Origin: Apoda limacodes | Taxonomy: Eukaryota; Arthropoda; Insecta; Lepidoptera; Limacodidae | Reading direction: 5' to 3' | DNA length: 64,000 bases | Assembly (NCBI GenBank): GCA_946406115.1 | Contig: OX291552.1 | Location: 2,914,001-2,978,000 of the forward strand | In this document: piece by piece, positions 18,901 to 30,662 of the stretch | How the letters are laid out: every line of letters starts with the position of its first letter | How positions within the stretch are numbered: position 1 is the first letter of the stretch | Notes under the pieces: model-generated | The model's database searches: none | Seen by the model: only the letters and a program-made list of their open reading frames with translations | What the model was told of the DNA's origin: nothing | Position numbers and translations under genes: made by a program

Positions 18901-21445
18901 ATGTCCAATTAAATGTCTTGCAAACCTAACTTAAAGCAAATCATTAGATCCCTAGGGATCCAATATATTTTATTGAATTTCATTAATTCTCTAGAGATTA
19001 ACTGTGATAAAAATATTTCCTTACTTCATCGATGTTGCATAGGATATAAAAAGTCATTGTAAGGTTTCATACGAAGTTTTACAAAATTATGCCCCGTTTT
19101 TGCATATATTTTTTTTTTGTTTTAGTTTTTTTAGAGTTCCACATAGCCTTGGTTACAAACGGCAAGAAAGGCATGCTGTTAACAACTTTAATTAGATGCT
19201 GTATCACAGCAGCTTAGATACAGTGTAGAACAAATAAGTAAAAGTGCGTACATTTATCGAATACTTTTTAACATTTTCCCATGAGGTTTGGCGCGTGGAT
19301 AAAAATGTAATTGCCTGTCTAAGTGCTACATTCGTTTACTAACTTGTTTCCCCTTTCATCTTTTGAAATATCAAGGAAATTTAGTTAAAACAGATATGTT
19401 ACAGGGGAGTTTGCACTATAATTTTGTAAATGCTACGCCAAAATGGTATAAAAAAAATTATACTAATTACAGTCCCAAACCCTAACATCTACAGTCCATA
19501 ATTATTCTCTTACATTACTTTTAGTGAAGATAACCGAAACGGTAATTTTAAAATAGTTTAACTGCACAAGAGGTAGGTGAAAAGGGAAAAGTAGACCATA
19601 TATTATCTAAAAAGCGGGTGGGAAGTAGTAAATGTCGACCCTAGGGCCGAAAAGAAAACAAAACAATAATTCAATATCATTTGGAAAACTCAGTCACCAA
19701 TACAGCCACACTTCGATTAAAACTAGGTATATTTATTTTTAACTTGGTTGGATTTTTTGTTTGTGATGTTATTTAAGCTGCCTGGTTATACAAGATATGT
19801 GATTTGATACTACCGGAAAACTACGTTTTAATTAATTTAGGTAGATCATGACATATCTAGTACCTAAAATATTATCTACTAAATTATAATAGTTATAACT
19901 ACAACTTCAAAATACTGGCTGGTATTATAGCGCTTGAGAAATTTTGCGCGTAAAAGGAGAAAAAAAAAGGCGGGAAAGCGTGATAAGTGCAAATTCTAAG
20001 GAAGTTGAAGCGAATTAAATTTTATACCTAATATAATGAGTTGATCAAGCGATTCTGAAATGAATTTAACGCCTGATTAATTAAGAAAAGAGGCTCAAGC
20101 TGTTATGAAAAACCTTTTTCATAATTTTGGCTTGTAATAATAGTAAGTACTTTTACATATTTGGCTTGGGTTAACTTTCCTGATATTCGAAATGAAAAGT
20201 AGTGTTTAATTCGCGTAAAAAGCCCATTTCAGCCTCGAACTATTGGCGCTCTTACTTTGTTCGAGCGCCAAAATATCTCGTCAGAAATGGGTGCCTTAGT
20301 TAACAATTCTTGAATAGTTTATATTTTATAGTTTGTTCAGCTTATAACTACTACTACTAGCTTATAGCCTAAACATACGAAGTCGAAAAATATAATATTG
20401 GGATTGATACTGTCTTAGTTTTGGTGAGGCGATTCTCAGGGAAATCATGTCCCACGACGTGCGACTGTGGACGATCACCACTCGATCCACTTTTCTATTT
20501 CCTTAAAATATCATATCATACACTATTTAAAATCTTATTTACTTTCTTTAATCTTTATCAATCGAAATCTTGCTCCGGATTGTCTCAATTTTTTTTAATT
20601 CGAAACATTGAATTCCATTCAAAAATGTTCTAGTCAATTCTCTCCAGCCAGTCAAACAGTCAGTTCCAAATTTCAGATATTTGACCTTAATATTAAATTT
20701 CCAGTTTCCAATCCAATCTGCGGAGTCTAGTAGGAGTCGGCGTTCGCGGCCTGAAAACGGATGACGCTTAAAAGTTTTAAACATCAAATCAACCACACAA
20801 TTTAGAATGTCTTACCAAAAGTGAAAATATATTACTAAAATTAAAAACTAAAACGCTAAATTATTAGCATGTAATATTTGACACATAATTTCAGTGAGTA
20901 TATAAGTTTTAATACCTTTCGTGAAAGCTCGCAGTTAGAGCGGTAAATTAAAAGTTGCACCCCGGAGCTAGGGGTGCATGTAGGGGCGTAACGGCGCGGA
21001 GTACGGAGAATACCGTCTTGCAGAATACACTGCGAGCTATATAATCAACGTAAGCACAATAGCTCCAAACTATTCAAATTACCAGCAAGTAGGTGCTTGA
21101 AATTTTCACCAGTAAATTTTCCTTTATAGTTCCATTTGAGACTAAATTCTTTCATGAAATTTTATACAATCGTACATTTTATTGATTCTATGACAGCATA
21201 GATATCTTAATAATAATATATCAGTTTTACTTATCGGTCTATGCGTAATATTTACACGATATTATTATTACGCCTCGGCTATGCTATTTGGGCTACTGCA
21301 TTATTTATTACCAGTAAAATTGTAAACTTGAATCTATTATATTACAAATAAGGATGAAATAAACTAAACAATTAGTTATTAATATTTATCAATAGTTTTT
21401 ATTATCACAATAAGTTTTTATATAATATACCGTTTTATTATTTCT
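18901..21445. other. Intergenic, mostly unrecognised
   Basis: AT-rich. No supported gene. The only notable piece is the promoter-like block at 20896-20965. Confidence 0.45.
20896..20965 (+). promoter_or_regulatory. Promoter-like block (TATATAAG plus GCAGTTAG)
   Basis: A TATATAAG box is followed about 30 bases later by GCAGTTAG, close to an arthropod initiator. The block from TTTCGTGA to AAATTAAAA matches 255-300. No downstream exon was recognised. Confidence 0.35.
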
Positions 21446-21551
21446 TTTTTTATACCACTAAGGTGGCAAACAAGCCTACGGCCCGCGTGATGTTAAGCGG
21501 TCACCGTGGCCTATGGACGCTTGCAACATCAGGGGTATCACTCGCGCGTAC
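21446..21551 (-). mobile_element. LINE family L1x, 3' fragment (antisense)
   Basis: The poly(T) start and 'ataccactaaggtggcaaac' match, inverted, the 3' end of the LINE at 40715-42676. Only about 100 bp remain. Confidence 0.7.
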
Positions 21552-21552
21552 T

Positions 21553-21992
21553 CAAAAAAACCGGCCAAGTGCGAGTCTGGCTCGCACACCGAGGGTTCTG
21601 TGCAAACTTATTATATGTTGTTGTATATTATTTAAAATAATTTTATATGATGTAACTAAAAATTTACGGTTTTCGCAATTTTTCCTTTATTTGTGCTATA
21701 AGACGTTGCTTCGTACCAAATTTCAAGTTTCTGAGTTCACGGAAAGTACCCTGTAGGTTTTGATTCCCTTGAGAGTTTGCGGCATAAACGGCTGTATCTT
21801 TTGATTGCGTTGGCCAAGAAGTTTGATTTTTTCACAGCTCCAATTTGGGACAGTAGACCTAAGTATTTGATATAAATTGCTTGATACCTCCACGCGTATC
21901 TGAGAAAAAGGGTCTTGACAGACGGACATACGGACGGACAACAAAGTGATCCTATAAGGGTTCCGTTTTTCCTTTCGAGGTATGGAACCCTT
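21553..21992 (-). repeat. Dispersed repeat family R2 (ggttccgta / cttggccgg)
   Basis: Begins 'aaaaaccggccaagtgcgag' and ends with a 'gacggac' microrepeat and 'agggttccgtttttcc...gaaccctta'. Related pieces occur near 25440, 25930, 38000, 38670, 55650 and 56390. Non-coding. Confidence 0.75.
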
Positions 21993-24381
21993 AAAACTAT
22001 CCTTTGTTTAACATTTTCCATTACAAATTCTGTTTCAACAAACACATGACACAATCTTACATTTATGCAGTGAACTGTGATAAGTTCAAATGCGGGCCAC
22101 TTTGTCCCTCAAATAGACATCAGGTTTCCTGCTAAAGTAATGAGTTCGGTACAAAGTAGCAGTAGCGGTAGCGGCCCGCATTCGTCAACCTAACGGTAAG
22201 CGATTGCTATCAAAAAGGGCCGTTGAGCTTTTTGCAAAAAGCTCAATGTTCCTTGATGTCGATTTTATTATTTTTGACACTAACTAATACCCGCGTAATT
22301 TTTACAGACTCATATAAATGTTCACACTTTCTTTCCCTCGGATTTCAAGTTTGTAATCTCAATGTTTGCTTCTCTATAACTTAACCTGCTGAGTTTACGG
22401 ATTGACGTATTGTACGTACACGCAGCTTATAGTATAGCGAGTCCCAACCTTTTTTTCGTCGAGCCCAGGATAATAAAATATATATTTGGTTCGGAGGACT
22501 CGCTAAATTGTCGATCCTGGTAGTTGTTATATTATGATAACATTCCTCTTCATACATCAAACCCTGCCAGTCGAGTGATCACTCTACGAAAGTTCGTCAA
22601 TTCACACTGGGCCAGCGTTGAGGCAAGCAATATAAAAGGCGCTAACTAAAAATTCCTGGCGCTGACTCACCTTCGGGTTCGATACTCACGCTATTCGAAG
22701 GGACGGCCCCGAGAGCGACAACCCAAGCCGAGGCTCACCCAGTGGGCGCTATATGAGCTGAGGCTCATTCAGAGTCTCGCCCCAAAAAGCCAGGTGAAGC
22801 AGTAATGGCTGCAACAACCAACTGCATAGACAGTACAGAAAAAAAAAAACACAACCTTCAAGAAGTTGTAGAGCTGTATGTTCGTTCATTTTAGAAACTT
22901 CACAACAGCCCAAAAGTTACCACTCCTAAAATTATGTGATGTAATTAATACGTAGTATACGTGTACGTGTCCATGTTCAGTTTAGTTTATAAAATAGACA
23001 TTATTCTACATTCTTTTCTTACTCTTAAAAACCATGGCTTAAAGATGTCCCAGTTTTCACTAGTTCTAAAAAGTTTGACGTAACTATAAAACTTTAGACA
23101 TTATATAGGACATCAATAAGTATATATATGTAGTTATACTGAGTCATAAATGTTTTTGCCGTATTTAAGCTACTAATAGCATTTTAATCCGTGTTCGTGT
23201 TAAGTTAACAGGCAACCGTTTCGAAACTAAACTTTAAAGATAAAGCGCCGAGTTCTCTGATAACTAAAACTATTTCACTTCTGACAGAATTACAGTGCCA
23301 TGCAGTAAAACTGTACCTAAGTTTTTAAGGTAATACAAATATAATATTTTATTTTAAGTCCCTATACCCATTTATAAAGTTTAGAGGCTGTCTTTTCCTT
23401 ATATATACCCTTTAATGAATAATTGTATATAAACATTTCAGATGCGTAATCTTGTTTTTGGGTACACTTTACCTATAACTATTATTATTATTATTAATAT
23501 TTCAATACGAATATGTATAAAACGTCATTATAGTCAAATTTCCCAAAAGACCTAACTACACCATGCTACAGGTACCTACAATGGTTTTGCAAGTGAAACC
23601 ATAGTAGGTAAAAGAAATAATAAAAGATACCTAGTCCAACTTCAACAATGTGTTCATCCAATGAACACAATTAGCAGTGTTTAAAAAGTGAAGCTACCAA
23701 GGTAGGTATATCTTCTGATTATACATATATGTATAACTGAAATTTCAGAAAAAAAAGTAAAATTCTTTTGACGAAATTTTATTGAATAAAAAAATGTACA
23801 TACGTATGTATATATTTAGTGTTCTATTCAAAATTATTCTGATTGAAGTTAAGCTTGATAAAATAACAATACACATGACAGACAGTGTACCAAGCGATGG
23901 CCACGTAAACCGACTTCCGTTCGCCACAGTGTTAACACAAAACACTCATGTTTTCCTCACTTTAGAAACGGCTGTATGTGAGTGACACGCCGTCGACAGA
24001 AAATAAGAAAATAACAAATGCGCGGGAAATAATTAATTCTATATGTTTAAATATTTTTGTTTCTGTGGTGATACGAATCATGGTGTTTGATAAATAGTGT
24101 GTGCTAACAAAAATAAACTGTTATATAAAGGCTCTGGTAAGTACATAGTTCACATATTTGAAAATTATGCAATAACCTATTTAAGTGATTATTGTGATAA
24201 TTTAGAAAAAAAAGGTATAATAAATCATAAAAACACTTGTTACTAATCTCTCTGTTTGTCTTTGGTGTTAAAAAAGCAGTATGTTTAATTACTTCGACAT
24301 ATTTATTTGCCAATTCTGAGCGGTAATAAATAATAATCGTTTGACTACGTTTGTACGGAAAACTGACCCTTAAGCATGTTC
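21993..24381. other. Intergenic, one GC-richer unidentified repeat
   Basis: Positions 22590-22830 are GC-richer, with 'gaggctcacccagtgggcgc' and 'gagctgaggctcattcagag', and look like part of a transposon I cannot name. A 10-bp inverted pair (AATGCGGGCC / GGCCCGCATT) lies at about 22090 and 22180. The rest shows nothing. Confidence 0.35.
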
Positions 24382-24943
24382 TTAAGAGAATACGATTCGC
24401 GGCGCCTCACGGCGTACTGCATAAAAGGGAATTAGGTACTCGCTTATTTTCGACAATGGCTGATCAAACATCGTGAAATTTTGTACACGTATCCTCAAGC
24501 CGATTATTAATGGCTGTGGTTTTCCCAAATCCTGCTAAATATTTTATTAACTTGAAACCATTTGCACCGATATTTGAAACTATTTGTATAAAAACTAGAA
24601 TCGTCTATAATTTTTAACCTATACAATTTACTATAAAATTGGCTCACTCTAGAGTTAGACGTTCATTCCTAGAATATTTCTGCAAAATTTCGTAGTGTAT
24701 GATTAGTTTGTTTCAGCCGGAAGACGTCTACTGCTGAACTTAGGCCCCCCATAAATTATGTCTCCCGCCCGCGTCCATCGGTATCTTGCGGTCGAACCAG
24801 GTCTGTCGTCTGTCCACCTGGTATAGGCAACCTTCCACGCTGCATCTTCCGATCCATGGTTACCACTGTTTGATTAGTAAATGCCAAACTGAGTGAGTAA
24901 TTAGTTTGTATGAAGCGCGCCGCGAATCGTATTATTCTCTTAA
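24382..24943. mobile_element. MITE with 20-25 bp inverted repeats flanked by TTAA
   Basis: The left end TTAA|GAGAATACGATTCGCGGCGC (24382-24405) is matched by the right end GCGCCGCGAATCGTATTATTCTC|TTAA (about 24917-24943), with one 3-bp indel. The body is 554 bp and non-coding. TTAA targets are used by piggyBac-type elements, but the ends lack the usual CCC start. The interior contains a piece of another common repeat at 24715-24770. Confidence 0.65.
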
Positions 24944-25439
24944 GAATACAACGATACGATCTTTTTGTATTCAATGTACTATGGGGTTACGATAAGGTAC
25001 TTAATTGCTAAACAATTACAGTAATTAGGTACCACTAAGAAAACCAAGCCTTTCTTTTGTCACAACAATTTTTTGCGTCAAAATGAAGCCCGTCCGTCAC
25101 AGACGAGTGCACGTCGACCTTCCGCCTGTCAAACGCAATGACAATGGGATTTATAAATTACATGTCACTAAATACAGATAGATAGGTACTGAACCTGTAA
25201 CGACAATGTGTGACTGATGTACCAATATGTTACTCTCGAAACAATATTACTGATGGATTCTGAAGGCAGCTATATACCCTGATGTTTGTGCTTTGTGCAA
25301 AATACCGCATCTCTGGAGCCGTAAAATAATTGTCTATTAGTTCGACAGATTAGAGATAAAGTATCTTATATGTGAACATCCATACACTTAATAAAAAAAT
25401 TAAGAAACAAAAAACAATGACTTAAAAGAGGAGGAGGTT
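24944..25439. other. Intergenic, nothing recognisable
   Basis: No supported gene, RNA or repeat. Confidence 0.4.
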
Positions 25440-25770
25440 CTCAATTCCTCGGAATCGTTTTGAGTTCCGTACACAGAGGGAGCTCTATCTATGCTGTATG
25501 TCTGTCTGTCCGACCATCAAAAGGTTTTTTAAAAGGAATTTTATACAGAATATGTGTTATAATGGGGGATTATCTAACAAATAATAGAAAGTTAAAAAAG
25601 ATAAAATTTAAGGGGGGTCCCCATACAAGAAACACATATCCGTTGTTTTTGCGATATCGTAAAAACAGTAATACATACAAACTTCAAACTTACAGTGAAA
25701 AAAGTGTGAACTTTAAAGTATATCAACAAATAATAAAAATTGGCCAAGTGTAAGACGGGCCGAAGCCATT
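25440..25770 (+). repeat. R2-family repeat, diverged
   Basis: Starts near 'gttccgtacacaga' with 'tgtctgtctgtccg' and ends in 'ttggccaagtgtaagacggg', the landmarks of the R2 family. The open frame inside (25460-25753) is a chance product of the repeat. Confidence 0.6.
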
Positions 25771-25872
25771 TTTAATTTAAATTACATTTTTTTATTTTTT
25801 ATTACCGGCACAATGTCATCCAGCTCATTATTGAGGGAAACAATAACACGTTTGTTTGTGGAAAACGATATT

Positions 25873-26018
25873 CAAAGTTAAGTAACGTCGGGCTTAGTCT
25901 GTACTTGAATGGGTGACCGCTTAGCAGCACACTGTTTGTGTTTGTAAATTACGTAAATGGTGGCAGGTACTGAACCCTTGGTACGCGAGTACAACTCGCA
26001 CATGGCCGGGTTTTTTTT
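25873..26018 (+). repeat. 5S rRNA-derived segment fused to an R2-type tail, with a T8 stop
   Basis: Positions 25873-25920 (AAAGTTAAGTAACGTCGGG, then TACTTGAATGGGTGACCGC) match the 3' half of insect 5S rRNA with only a few differences, including the internal control region used by RNA polymerase III. Then come 'gtgtttgtaaattacgtaaa', the R2 end 'gcgagt...ctcgcacatggccggg', and eight T at 26011-26018. The 5S 5' half is absent. The layout is that of a 5S-promoter SINE. Confidence 0.65.
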
Positions 26019-27203
26019 CTATATTACCTTCAAGCATTCAGATATTTACAATAATTCTCATTCTACGGAACCCTAAATTAATACGTGTAGGTCATGCACA
26101 TGGCCGGTTTTAAACTGAAAAAAATCCTTATTGAAATTTATAAGTTCGTATTTTCATACCACAGTTTAAAAGTTACACTTCGAGCCGCTCGGCAACTACA
26201 TTAGCCAGTAACTTACATTAACATAGATACCAGCAAGTGTTTTTCGTGTACGACGCGCCAGTATTAAACACCTCAGACCTGAGACACGTCGAAACACACG
26301 TCATTTACATTCACAGAAGTTTTTTGCTAAAGTTTATTCATTATTACCAAATCAGCATATTTGGATGCAATGCTGGATCTATATCTCAATGTTTGCAAAA
26401 CTTCTTAAGTTTTGTAATATTATGCCCTGTTCTTAATACACAGCTTCAGATAGGCTGTATTCGGTCTGTAGTATCGCTCGACATTCTCATTTTTGGTTTT
26501 CAGCAGAAATTTTTCTAAAACTATTAATTGTATTTGTCAGAAAAAACGTCACTTCACCAAACTATTCGAATACAATAGTAAACCTGTGCTAAGCCCTCTG
26601 TGAGTACTGACGGCTTAAATATGGATAATAACTATCTAATAATTCGTGATTGATATGAAGAAACATAAGTCATAATAAAACTTACATTATTTATCTAAAA
26701 GTTAAGTAGCTAATGTAGGTTATAAATAAATCTAACTCACATGACCTACCCATGTATGTACGACTCCACTTTATCTTCCGAATCATTTAAACCAGTCTGT
26801 TCCAAAATATCTAGACTTGTAATTACCCTTCACTTGTATTGGGTCCACACAACTTCCAAATACGTATATAACAGGGCTTGGGCCATCGGCTGGCGTTGAC
26901 GTATGAGGTGTTATTGCTTTCTATTTAAAATTTCGAGCCTCCAATATATTAACAGGAATTTGACTGATTTTATTGGATTGTATTTAATTTAAATACCAGT
27001 CAAATTTATTGCATAATTTTAGGGCTTTTATTATGACCTAACTTTCGCCCGCGGCTCTGATCTTGCTAAATTCGGTTATCGGCGTGGCATTCCTACAACC
27101 ACTCTATGTAGTACATTATTTGACATATCTCTTTTGATTCCAAGAGCGTCTTTTTTTAGACTTGAGTTTATTTAACAAAATAGTACCTGGAAGACTGAAC
27201 TTC
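26019..27203. other. Intergenic, small repeat pieces only
   Basis: An R2 end ('catggccggttttaaac') lies near 26100. Nothing else is recognised. Confidence 0.4.
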
Positions 27204-27560
27204 GCTCTTTTTTTTTTAAAACGCCATCTATTGTCAAGTATCTTTAGTGTTGCTGTGTCGGTATATATATATATGTAAAATCGAAGTTGTATAACCGAAC
27301 CGTAAAACATAATAAGTACCTGGATGACCGAGCTCTGCTCGTTTGTCAAGTAGCTTTAGTGGTGCTGTGTCGGTAAAAATAATTGTATCAAATAATAAAA
27401 GTCATAATTTTAGTTTATCATGGCCTGAAAACACGGATAAAACGCCGTTTTCTAACAATGAAACCTAGCTAGATCGATTTGTCGCCCCTGAAAACCCAGC
27501 ATACTAAATTTCATGAAAATCGTTGGAGCCGTTTCCGAGATTCAAGATACAAATATACAA
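27204..27560 (+). repeat. Dispersed repeat family R1, copy 2, with a duplicated head
   Basis: The head 'gtcaagta(t/g)ctttagt..tgctgtgtcggta' occurs twice (about 27233 and 27345), the first followed by (TA)n. The full body and tail then follow ('acacggataaaac', 'atgaaaatcgttgga'). Confidence 0.7.
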
Positions 27561-30114
27561 TAAATTTCGGGTTTAAAGGTATTAGATATCCTATTGGGTA
27601 ACCTACTTTTGCCAGCAGCTGCTCCGCCCGCCCTAAATTCGGTTATCGGCGCGGAATTTCGACGTCAACTCTTTAATTATACTAACACAGCTTACTATTG
27701 CTGTAGCTATAGTTTTTTTAAGGTTGGTTATATTACCGCGGGAACTTTCAAATTTTTCATGAAAAAAGTTAATTAGGTTCTATTCCAGAACCTAACCTAT
27801 ACGAGTATGTGAGCTTAGATTCATCCCGATCCGTCCTGTGGTTGAAGCGTGATTGAGTAACAAACATCCAAACTTTCACATTTATATTAAGTTGGATAAC
27901 CTGGCCTGATATCACTACTATGAATTTTATTAAGCAAAAATATGTAAACTATTATTTTAACAAAAACATAAACCGACTTCAAATCCGCTAAAAAATAAAA
28001 AAAAACACCCTAAAGCAGACATATTGACAGTTAATTCAGCTACATGTTTTATTCCCCTTGGAATCGGTTGCCAAACATAAAGACAAGAAAAGGTAGCTAA
28101 AAGGTTCTGTTCGCATACGACCTAAGGCAAAACTAAATGTTCCGTCAGTATGTCTGTCTACTTTAAGGGCAGTGGCAATCGACTTGAAGGCGAATAAAAC
28201 CTATAGCTGAATGTTCATCATATAAGTCTGCTTCAGGATCTTATTTTTTATATTTTAATGGATTTGAAATCGGTTTCTTTTTTGTTGAAATTCAATGTCA
28301 TTTTTCAATTAATCGTTAATGAATCTTTCTTCCATTTTTTTTCGTGCCCTAAATGAATCAGTCGGACAAATATAAGATAGGGGTCGGTTTTTACCACATA
28401 TCCACGGAATCCTTAAAACAAATGATTGAAAGTTGAGTTTTCGAATATGTATACTTGATAACGAACAAGTAAAAGTCTACATAACTACATAACGAAATAC
28501 GACGTGTCTATTTCACCCGCGACGGGTGAAACGAACTGATACGTTGTATGCGTTCAGGGTGGTTATTTTGAAAAAACTGCTGGAACGAGTTAGATGCGGT
28601 TTATCGCATGACACGTTTTTAGTTATGTATTGCGGATACAGGCCTACAGGGGGTGCCACAGAAGATGTGTTTGAAATAAAATACAGGACCAATTTTGATG
28701 CGGTTACATAGGTATCACCTTAGAGCTGGTGGTCTGTCTTGTTTTACGGTTGTAGGCCCCCAGAGGGCGCTGCCCTAGATGTGTTTCTTTCAAATTCTTG
28801 TATTTATTTCAATGTGGTTTATTTGTATACACAGCAAGTTCTTGGTAATTATGGGATGCACTAAATGTCTTACGGCTATTGGGCACAAGACGCCCTGTCG
28901 ACATTTAGGCCCATATTTCGTCGATAGTTTTTTAAAATATTATCACCTATTTAAGCTAAGCTAAGTATATCGAGGTGCAACATTAACTTATGTACCTACT
29001 ATTTTTAAATACGGGACTATATGTCCTCTAGATAAAAGCTCTATAGTAGAATTATAGTGGTGTTGCATAGCCAGATCAGCAGACCGTCAAGATGAGGCAC
29101 GTCAAAGTCTTTATGAGGTCAATTGGCTAACCATCAGTGCATCAGCTGCCCGCAAAGCTCATAATAAAATCTTATTATACCCTCATCATATTCGATTCTT
29201 TAACAAGAACTGTCCCGTTTACGGAATAAATGTATGAAAACTTAACAGTGTCCCTGTGGATTTAGCCTTTTTCTCAGAACTATTATATATAGCCTTCCTT
29301 ATATTAGATTAGCCATAGCTAGATGCTTAGAGGGCAGCTTTTTTTACCACACCTCTCACTTTATTTGTTAAATTATGATGGGTAGTTTAGAGGATATGTG
29401 AAAACAGATAAACATACATATACCTACTAAAATCATATCCTTTAGCTTCGCCATAGTCTGTTAAAATTCAGCGGCAGCCCGTTTGCGCTTGTTTTTAAAA
29501 TCGATTAGATATTTCCTATTTCAAGTTCAAAACTGGAAAAAAATAATATACCTGCACACTTTTTAGTAGAAAATTACTATAAATATTAGTTTAAAATATC
29601 TGCAAAAAGAACGAAGGTTTCTTTTACGACGTAGGCGAGCACTACGTAAGAATTTGGCAACAATCATCTCCTAAGGGGGTATGATAGGGATTGGAAGTTA
29701 GTTCATAAATCCGTTTATTTTTGAAGCTAAATGCATAAAACTTGGTATTTAGTCTAAAGATGGAATAGCACATTGTTCACCGAGGGGAGAGAAAGTGCCT
29801 GATTACTAACGATCATGTAGTTTGAGCCTTAAATACACTCGAGGTAGGAATCGCATTTTACCTTGAGTAATACATAGGGCTTTATATTACACCTACACGG
29901 AAAATATAATAATTTTACGACGCGCTCTGCACTAGCTTTAACATCAAAATTTATTCCCACGAAAAATAAAATGCAAGTTGCCAGTAACATTTTTGGAATA
30001 CTTAAAGCTATTAGAAAATATAGTTCACATATATTACCACAGATGGTGCTATTCAAAATTAGAACGCTCTCAAAGGTTTTCCGTTTTATCGCATATATTA
30101 GATTTTTTTTATGT
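27561..30114. other. Intergenic, repeats of unclear class
   Basis: Positions 28519-28790 carry R2-like strings (inverted 'cgcgacgggtg', 'ggcctacagggggtgcc'). No supported gene. Confidence 0.35.
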
Positions 30115-30126
30115 AACTCAATGAGC
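30115..30126. repeat. Target-site duplication of the half-LINE, left
   Basis: AACTCAATGAGC, repeated after the poly(A) at 32987-32998. The leading A residues on the right may belong to the tail, so the duplication is 10-12 bp. Confidence 0.85.
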
Positions 30127-30662
30127 ACCACAGACACAGATTCGCGCTGAGCGTCGGTCCGCGAGCACACGTCTCGGTGTCTCCTGACTGCTCTCTATCG
30201 CTCTCTCGCTCGCTCCGAATACTTTCTCGCTCGCACTCACGTGTTTGAGCAGTATTCGCTCGGTAACGGTATCGCGTCGCGTCGCGTGCAACTACAGCTG
30301 CCCGCGCATAGTTTTTCGCCCGGTTTTGCTCTCGCCTTGGCGATCGAGCCCGCGAACGTTGTTGTTTGTTGCAGCTAGTTGCATTCTCGTTTCGCAGTCC
30401 TTTTCAGGACTGTCAATTCGTTCCGTCGGTGTAGTGAGTACTTTTCAGTACGCTACACCCTTACTTTCAATAGTTTACGTCTAGGATCTCCCACGCATTG
30501 CACTACGCCCGGAGATTAGGACTATCAGGATCACCCCACGCATCGTGCTTTGCACTTTGCACTGGGACGCACCGGCCAGGGAACACGCCAGGCACACGCT
30601 CTCTATCCATAGCGGTTAGAGAGCTAATTCTTCAAGCGTATTCACGCATCACCTTAGAGGTG
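30127..30662 (+). promoter_or_regulatory. 5' UTR / internal promoter region of the half-LINE
   Basis: Non-coding sequence rich in CTCGCTCG-type strings. Jockey-clade elements carry an internal promoter at their 5' end; that one is here is inference. Confidence 0.45.

Noticed and set aside
20421..20796. Short open frames on both strands
   Set aside because: AT-rich chance frames without splice signals or family resemblance.
30245..30484. Separate small protein in the half-LINE 5' UTR
   Set aside because: Arises from CTCGCT-type repeats in the leader, is in a different frame from Gag and has no domain pattern.
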